Source of the DNA: Rhizopus arrhizus
Taxonomy: Eukaryota; Mucoromycota; Mucoromycetes; Mucorales; Rhizopodaceae
Length of the DNA: 64,000 nucleotides
Direction: 5' to 3'
Assembly (NCBI GenBank): GCA_024220505.1
Contig: JAKZZE010000016.1
Coordinates: 868,001 to 932,000 of the forward strand
Positions 57,501 to 64,000 of this stretch are shown piece by piece; positions within the stretch are counted from its first letter, which is position 1; every line of letters starts with the position of its first letter. The position numbers and the translations under genes are program-made. The notes under the pieces were generated by a model. That model searched no databases. It was not told the DNA's origin and worked only from the letters and a program-made list of their open reading frames with translations.

Positions 57501-59434
57501 TTAAACCGATGAATTGATTTGAAGTTGTTCGTATCCAGGGATATACTCTCCTCTGATTTTTAGAACACAACCTTTCTCAAAGGAATCTGAAAGTTTAGTA
57601 GCAGCTGCAGAGTTCATTGTTCTTCTAGCAATAGAGAGCTCGATGCTTGTATGCTCTTTGTACAATTGGTAAATATTTTTGATTGTTGATTCCAATCCAA
57701 GCTTATGAAAAAAAACAAAAGTAGTCAGATACAGAAAACATAAAGATTTTATTTTGTTACCTTGTACGTCCACAATAGGTTTCCCACCTCCCTCATTTTG
57801 ATTTCAGAATTATTGAACTGTGTTGGAATGATGGCAGTATGGATTAAATTCATTATACACACGCCCGGAGAAACTTGTTCTAAAGACCATAAACGGATTT
57901 TGTCGTCTATAAAAATAAGCAGTTGTTAATAGCGTTCTGATTGTTAAAAATGTTTCACTCACTCAAGGTGTGAATAAAGTAAACTAAGATACTAGAAAAT
58001 GTTTCCAATGAGGCATATTTGAATAGGTGTCCTATTTGCTGGAGTAAAGAAAGAGCACCAAAGCTACCTTTTACATGGTCACGGGTACTTCTTGCAAGAT
58101 CTGAAAGATCGAACTCGCCAGTAACCTCCAACAAGGAGAGCTCGATGAAATTATCATTGATAATTACGGAATGACACCCGTCGGCTTTATAGCTGCAAGA
58201 CTTCAATTGAGGATCGTTTCGTCGAAGAATTTCAAGACTGATAGATTTGAGTTTGTACTCACCCATCTCAAAACAAATGAAGTCACTTTCAATGGCATTT
58301 GTCACCTGTTTCATAAATTGCCAAATCAAGTATTCAGAATAATTTGCCTCACTTTTTTTAATCCATTTTAATTTTTGGATGTTCATTGAAACAGTGGACA
58401 TGAGCTTAAAAACTTTAGCAATGAATACAGCTGCTCTATCTTGTTCATTTCTTCCCTTAAAATGTTTCAAATCGATATCGAATCTATTATGATCTTCAGA
58501 AGCGAAAAGGCGAATAATATCTTCTTCATAAGTTTCGAAAGCGTTATATATCGTAGCAGCGTTTACCACAAGCAAAGAGTACAACTCTTTGATTAAGCAT
58601 GGGCGCATTTCCACAGTAAAACCGCATTGTAAAATTCCTACTTTCTCCAAACTATCCATTGTATATTTTAATATCTTGCAAAGCAATGTATTAAATATAT
58701 TGTACCTGAATTCATGAAGAGTATTGTTAACCCTACAATCTTCAAAGAACTGATACCACATGTCCCAGATGTCTTGTTCGGAGTCGATATGATAGAAGAT
58801 CTCGTTATCGTCTGTAGTAGTGTCAATCTCCTATGATAGAAAAATGTCAGTGAATACAATCTATGAATTGAAGTATCATGTGTTACCACATAAGCAGCGG
58901 GTTGTTTACTTGAAGCGCGTGTGGTTCGTTGCTGATTGAATAGAATAAATTTTAATTGATACGAAAAAATCATGTAAGGCTTAAAAACATACTCTCTTCT
59001 CCTAATTTTTAAATATGATTGTTATTATACTGCTATACCATGAGCTATTAACAAAGTAATTTACCCTTTTAGCCTTCACTTTTAATGTGGAAAACGAACT
59101 ACCTATGATGCTTGTTTTAACGTTGCCGTTAATGTTGATATTAGGCCCAGGAGATTGTTTTGGCTCGAACTTTGTATCCTAGATAAAAAAATACTATTAA
59201 CACCTTTGGTTAAAATCCAATATTGATAAGATATATTACTCTAGCATCATTCAGGAAGCGGCCAATAACAGCTTTCATGTCTTTGTAATCGTCGGAAGAG
59301 TACAATTTATTCATTTCACTAATGTACTTTACCTTGGCCGCATTAAAATCTTGGATTGTTTTAATTTCATAACCAGCAAGGTAGTTGGCAAACGCCCAAT
59401 TTTCTGAATTGCTTTTGTCAAAAAAACTGGTCAT
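57501..59434 (-). CDS. Multi-exon protein of unknown function
   Basis: Exons 59434-59240, 59178-59065, 58931-58887, 58830-57963, 57906-57761 and 57701-57501 join with GT-AG introns to 522 aa without a stop. The N-terminus reads MTSFFDKSNSENWAFANYLA. A low-complexity Asn/Lys-rich linker and a short basic segment follow, then a long helical region with WDMWYQFFEDCRVN and, near the end, DKIRLWSLEQVSPGVCIMNL. There is no signal peptide, membrane segment or known motif. Intact splicing and frame argue for a real gene. I cannot assign a function; it may belong to a lineage-specific fungal family. Confidence 0.65.
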
Positions 59435-60082
59435 TTAGTTACGAAAGAAAAACGAGGTTGTTTTTTTAGGTTAACAGGTTTGTATTCAACAAGAGATATG
59501 AGCAAAAAAAAATTTAGTAAAGGGCCAAATCAATTTCATTTAAAAACCGTACCAATGGATTTTCGAGAAAGTTGTTTATTTTATGCATTTAATCAGCCAA
59601 GAATAAGATATACATAAGGAATGTATACATAAGGAATACTGGTTGCTAAGATTATTTGTCAAGTGTGAAAAGGTATTTTGATATTTATATAAGCTTGATA
59701 TAAGCATAAAAGGTTTCCTAAGTGATAATATACTTAATACAGGAAAAAGAGATATAAAATCACGTCCTGCTGATACTGACTATTATTGGCTATATTGATC
59801 CAAGAAGATTATGAGTTCTAATCAATATTATCAACTACACAGGAAACTGATTATTGCCACTTGAGTATAAATGTCGTAATGACAACTTCGAGTATTGAAA
59901 GCTAGGATAACAAGGTGCAAAATTGCAAGAAAGGTTCAATGACTTGAGTAGATTGGACCTCAGAGTTCTAACCCGAAGATGACGCAACTGAAGGCTTTGC
60001 ATCCACGTAAATACCCAACAAAAATACCGCTTTTAAGACAGTTTTTCTTTTATACTTTGTGTTCCTTTTTTTAAAGTAAATA
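59435..60082. other. Intergenic region
   Basis: It contains the promoter side of the orphan gene. No other feature is recognised. Confidence 0.4.
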
Positions 60083-60182
60083 CACTATTTCCAGAAATTA
60101 AAGTCGCATTTTGTAAAGTTTTATAATACAATTTATATGTAATTGCGACAAATCACGGCGACTTTAATTTCTGGAAATAGTG
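60083..60182. mobile_element. 100-bp MITE a
   Basis: Begins CACTATTTCCAGAAATTAAA and ends with the exact reverse complement (TTTAATTTCTGGAAATAGTG), flanked by TA at 60081-60082 and 60183-60184. Terminal repeats are about 26 bp including GTCGC. No coding capacity. Confidence 0.8.
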
Positions 60183-60184
60183 TA

Positions 60185-60284
60185 CAGTGTTTTTAAAAAT
60201 TAATGCTGTGCCTAGATGTCGCATTCCTGTATATTTTGTATTGTAAAAATTCAATTTTTGCGACATTACTTTCTGGAAACACTG
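60185..60284. mobile_element. 100-bp MITE b
   Basis: Begins CAGTGTTT and ends AAACACTG. It shares the TA at 60183-60184 with MITE a and has its own TA at 60285-60286. Its right half (reverse complement TTTCCAGAAAGTAATGTCGC) resembles the MITE a terminus, so the two are related families of the same length. Its left terminal repeat is more diverged. Confidence 0.7.
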
Positions 60285-60311
60285 TAGTGTGCTCCTTTTT
60301 CTAACTATATC

Positions 60312-60324
60312 ATTTCTTCTCAAT
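60312..60324 (+). repeat. Target-site duplication (left) of LINE 3
   Basis: ATTTCTTCTCAAT recurs at 61025-61037. Confidence 0.85.
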
Positions 60325-61024
60325 TCGCCTCTACCAGATGGCACTCCAGTTGAGAAGTTGTCCACTAAGTGGTTCCGAAATCTTGACATGCTCCCTTTAG
60401 ATAGCCTTCCACCCACGTATCCTAGAGCTAGCAAGTCTTCCTGGAACAAATTTTGGCACGTTTCAATTCCTCATCCAGCACGTACCATTCTATGGAGGCT
60501 TTATCATTCAAAGCTTCCTACACGCTCTCGTTTACATAAAATCATGCCCAGATATATCACTGACGATGGATGCGTGATGTGTGGCGCAATCGAAACAGAT
60601 GAACACTTTTTGTGGTCCTGCCCAGTTAAACGGCCTATATGGGTCACATTGGCGCAAAGATTTCTTGATCAACCATCGCTACTATCTTTTGATCAAATAA
60701 ATCGACCACTCCAAACAACAGTCAAGACGCTATCGCATTGGAAACTTGACACCTGTCATGTAATTGCTTGTGGAGTCTTGAGCTTATGGAGGCTACACTG
60801 GAAATATATTTTTGAAGATACACCTTTCTGGCCAAATGAAGCAACAGCAAGAGCTACAGCGCTACTCAGACAAATCCACAGTGAAAATTTACATCGTCAA
60901 GAAATGCAGGAATTTTACAATTTATTATATTGATAGTTATTTTATTGTTGTAATTTTCATTTTTTTGTAACAGTGCTCGTCTGGAGGCGGCACTAGAATA
61001 AAATCCTCATACAAAAAAAAAAAA
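60325..61024 (+). mobile_element. 5'-truncated LINE with A-tail
   Basis: A 700-bp insertion holding only the ORF2 C-terminus, a 3' untranslated region and a poly-A tail ending at 61024, flanked by a 13-bp target duplication. 5' truncation is typical of incomplete reverse transcription. The tail type and zf-RVT end resemble LINE 1 more than LINE 2. Confidence 0.9.
60326..60933 (+). pseudogene. LINE ORF2 C-terminal fragment (zf-RVT)
   Basis: The open frame carries NKFWHVSIPHPARTILWRLY and a Cys/His segment CVMCGAIETDEHFLWSC, the zf-RVT pattern also seen at the end of the LINE 1 ORF2. It ends LWRLHWKYIFEDTPFWPNEA followed by a short tail. It has no reverse transcriptase or endonuclease part and is non-functional. 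The frame is otherwise undamaged, so the insertion is probably young. Confidence 0.8.
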
Positions 61025-61037
61025 ATTTCTTCTCAAT
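61025..61037 (+). repeat. Target-site duplication (right) of LINE 3
   Basis: Second copy of ATTTCTTCTCAAT after the A-tail. Confidence 0.85.
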
Positions 61038-61154
61038 AATCTAAGTTGTTAGTCACTGACATCTTGTTCCTTTAAAACAAATATTAAACAATAAACACAA
61101 CATTGCTTCTTATTTTATAGCTCTACCATTCTCTCTATTTCTATCTTTTTAAAA

Positions 61155-62102
61155 ATGAACTTTTCAACTGAAATTAACATTGCTGCTTACAGTCCTGTAC
61201 CTGAGTTTCAAGTTACGGATATTGCACAGTACAAGAAAGTTATTGAGAGTCACGTTGTTAAGCATGATGTCAAGTGGGTCATTAAGAAGACAACCAGAAG
61301 CGACATCACGGATCAAGATTTGGATGGAGCTAGAGGTAGACCACGTGCAGACTATCTTTGGAGAAGTCTGTATGAATGCCATCATGCTGGAAGCAGGCGA
61401 CACGCTATGGCCGTTCAGAGAATCTTGCAAAAAAAGAGTAAAAAGATTGGATATAAGGCTCGTTTGATAGCAACTTGATATTTCAGCAACCCTGAGGAAG
61501 TGGTTATCATAGTGGATGGTAGCCATTGTCATGTACTCGGCTCTGCAGAGGATCTTCAGTACCTTCCTCTGTCTGCAGATGTCAAAGAAGCCATCCTTCA
61601 GCGACTGCAAGAAGGATAAAATACAAGAAGCGTACGTTTTGCGATGTATAGAGCATTTCGCTCTCACAATAAAGCTTCAACAAGCATTCCACACAGGGAT
61701 AACTTTATTCATAGTGAAGATGTGTACAGCATCTTCAGAAAGGTATTTGAAAGAGCCTACAAGAGGCATGACGATCAGAAAGCCTCTGTCAAACTCTGGT
61801 TGAGCCACTTGGAAACAAAGAATTACAACGTATTCATCGACAATGACTACAACAGCTCATTCACCTTTGGATTCTGTTCAAGTTGGCAAGCATCCCTGTT
61901 AGCTGAAACGGAAGATTTTTCTTTGGATGCAACGCATAATACGACTGAATTTAAAGATGGCCTGTTGTATACTTTGGTGATCAGGCATGCAGAAACTGGA
62001 ACTGGCTACCCTGTTGTATTTCTCTTCACTACTGATAGATCTTTCCTTGCCTGTAAGTCACTAGCTCTACCATTTAAAACATTCTGCCAGTCTCTGTCCT
62101 GA
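61155..62102 (+). pseudogene. Mutator-like (MULE) transposase, N-terminal and core part
   Basis: One frame runs from the ATG at 61155 with two in-frame stops, TGA at 61476-61478 and TAA at 61617-61619. The N-terminal part (VKHDVKWVIKKTTRSDITDQ ... YECHHAG) looks like the DNA-binding zinc segment of MULE proteins. The core reads EDFSLDATHNTTEFKDGLLY followed by VIRHAETGTGYPVVFLFT, the MULE catalytic domain pattern (LDATH with its Asp). Similarity ends at about 62045, and the remaining catalytic part and SWIM finger are missing on this strand. The stops make it inactive. Confidence 0.7.
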
Positions 62103-62113
62103 AAAGATTACGA

Positions 62114-62473
62114 TTAACATGAGCGACGTGGAAGAAAATGCGATATCGAAGCGATAAACCAAATACATATGCTTACAAGCACGCCTATTCGTTGAAAGTC
62201 TATACAATTGCATGTAATCATCATTCGTTGTTCAGCTGATATATCGTATACAGCTTGCGTCGTGAAAGACTTGACAATATAACAAACTTCTTCATCAATA
62301 TGCACTTTCTGCACCATATCTTCTAATGACAGCTCATTGATCTCTTCTGCCGCAATCATTCTTTTTCTTGCCTCTCTAGTTTCTGAGCTCATACGTCCGA
62401 TATTAGCAGACATCCTTGCGGTAATGTGCATAAAATCGGTATGAACATCATCAACCAAGACTAAGCGATCCAA
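62114..62473 (-). pseudogene. MULE transposase C-terminal fragment (SWIM finger)
   Basis: The minus strand encodes VQKVHIDEEVCYIVKSFTTQ followed by MMITCNCIDFQRIGVLC in slightly shifted frames, the CxC...CxH type of SWIM zinc finger found at the end of MULE transposases. It faces the N-terminal/core fragment on the plus strand, with only 12 bp between the open frames. Either an internal inversion or two opposed truncated copies would explain this. Sequence at 62640-62800 on the same strand may be a further decayed part. Confidence 0.55.
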
Positions 62474-63199
62474 ACTTCTGTTCCTCTTTCTTTATAAATA
62501 GTTTGTCATCAATTAGTTGTACCAGCTTTTCATATTGGTGAAAATATAAGGTTGGTAAGCAGCAGATTAATGTATGAACTTGTCATAATTAAAGTAATGT
62601 CTCAAAAGGTACATCATAAGCTCTTTATACTCACCAAAAGTTTTTTGGAGCTATAAAAGCTTCTGAGTAAATAACTCTCTTTGGCCTCTCATATATCAAA
62701 CCCTTCAGTGTGGCCAACATATCCCTATAAGTAGTGTTGTTTCTTGCTGTGTTTCCAGTGAAAGTCGAATATTCTCTGGCCAAATATGGGTAAGGGTATT
62801 AAAAGCAAACTACAATATTTAGTGATATCGACTATGATGATTCGTTCATATTTAAAGTTCATTTAATCCTAATTCATTTTATCAAACTTCTTGTTTCATC
62901 GTTTTTAATTCTCCAGTAAAGACAACAATAAGGTACCCAAAGTCACTTGAATGGCAGTAAAAAGAAGTGAAAGAGATGACAAAGCCTACGTGATGACTAT
63001 CATGAGTTAATATAAACAAGGGTACCGTGAGATTGTTACTCTTTCTGGTATAGCAAAGGAAAATCCTTTGATTTGTCGTCAAAATGCAGTTGTTACTACT
63101 TTTACATATTAGTAATTTAGACTTCACATCTAACAACAATAACATAAATACTGTTGTTAAAGATGTTGAATTTGCTTTTCTCTTCTTTTATTTAACCAA
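62474..63199. other. Decayed transposon sequence or spacer
   Basis: No reliable gene. Open frames on the minus strand (for example 62882-63145) lack motifs. Confidence 0.35.
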
Positions 63200-63644
63200 A
63201 TGCGACGTAAATTATCCACTACATTGAATCATTTCCCTCTGAAGCTCAATTCCAATATAGCCAAAAGACCAACACCGTCCTCTTCCACACCCAAGTCTAA
63301 AAGACAAAAAACACAAGGCGAATCTTCGATAGAAGACATTTCATTACAGCCTGATTATACCCACTTTACTCGAAAGTGTAAAGTATCCTTCTTTTTAAAT
63401 CAAGACTATAAAGAGTATCGAGTACGTAATTTTGAATGCAAAGGAGCTTAGATCTATTACTCACATCTACGTTTTTCTTTTACACTATCAGCAAATTCTG
63501 AGAAAGTTGGAAGAAGAATTCTCGTTATTACGTGCAGATGCAATGAATTTAGGGTTACTTATTATAAGTAACTGGATTGAAAAAGGCTGTAAAAAAGACC
63601 AGTTTCCACCTGTAACAACACAAATTCTGGACACATTGCTATAG
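63200..63644 (+). CDS. Possible short gene of unknown function
   Basis: Exon 63200-63421 and exon 63492-63644 join across a 70-nt GT-AG intron (GTACGT to CTATCAG) into 124 aa. The N-terminus is basic with a Ser/Pro/Lys-rich segment (RPTPSSSTPKSKRQKTQGES), and a helical part reads QILRKLEEEFSLLRADAMNL. In a shifted frame the sequence seems to continue after 63645 (VAQDPNGLNSRI, intron 63702-63732 or so, KLMNVIDECYEKFNA). The real gene may therefore be longer and frameshifted. No family is recognised. Confidence 0.35.
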
Positions 63645-63809
63645 AAAAGTTGCGCAAGATCCCAATGGCCTAAATAGTAGAATTGTAAGTTTCACTTGTA
63701 TGCTGTCTACATTTACTTACTTGATATGCCCAGAAACTCATGAACGTCATTGATGAATGCTATGAAAAATTCAATGCGACCAGAAAATGCCCTCTAACGA
63801 CAGGATAGT

Positions 63810-64000
63810 GCCAAAAGATAGATTTAGCATAACCTACTGATCATTTTACGATAGAGTACCTTTACGAGATTCCTGTTTTAGATCGTATGCACATAGCGCT
63901 TGCCAGCAGCTACACAGACACAATAATTCAAAATATATATAAATAATTGCTTCATTTTATTATATAATCTTATCATATTATATAGATATTTCTATACACC
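63810..64000. other. AT-rich end of window
   Basis: Nothing recognised. Confidence 0.3.

Overview
The window looks like nuclear DNA of a filamentous fungus, most likely a mucoralean zygomycete (Mucoromycota). The reasons are its AT-rich composition, many short introns of about 41-70 nt, compact housekeeping genes, and LINE, mariner-type, Mutator-like and Fanzor elements interleaved with genes. The species assignment is inference. No rRNA, tRNA or CRISPR array was recognised. Gene models were spliced by eye using GT-AG or GC-AG signals, reading frame and family similarity.

Positions 1-30000 are a transposon graveyard. A block of about 5 kb (553-5590) is duplicated at 24387-29497, with one half direct and the other half inverted, and both copies carry Tc1/mariner (IS630-type) transposase fragments. 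Between them lies a DNA element bounded by 85-bp inverted repeats (5838-13000). It carries a broken gene resembling the catalytic part of serine recombinases. A LINE (7076-12299, 14-bp target duplication) has landed inside an exon of that gene. A second LINE (16188-20976) is complete with both ORFs open. A two-unit structured repeat with an A-tail sits at 23806-24260.

Positions 30300-59500 are mostly genes: CCT1/TCP-1 alpha, MDM10, a full-span ABCB transporter, MRI1, RPS28, a class I cyclic nucleotide phosphodiesterase, a secreted aspartic protease, EMC3, SPO11, RPN8, RPL30 and a multi-exon orphan gene. These do not form a pathway; several pairs are tail-to-tail or closely packed. Inserted at 34012-37612 is the most notable object, a 3.6-kb element with mariner-like ends and TA duplications. 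Its only gene is an apparently intact 825-aa Fanzor, the eukaryotic TnpB-like RNA-guided nuclease. Its non-coding 3' flank is a candidate guide-RNA region.

Positions 59500-64000 return to mobile DNA: two abutting 100-bp MITEs, a 5'-truncated LINE with a 13-bp target duplication, Mutator-like transposase remnants in both orientations, and an unrecognised possible gene near the end.
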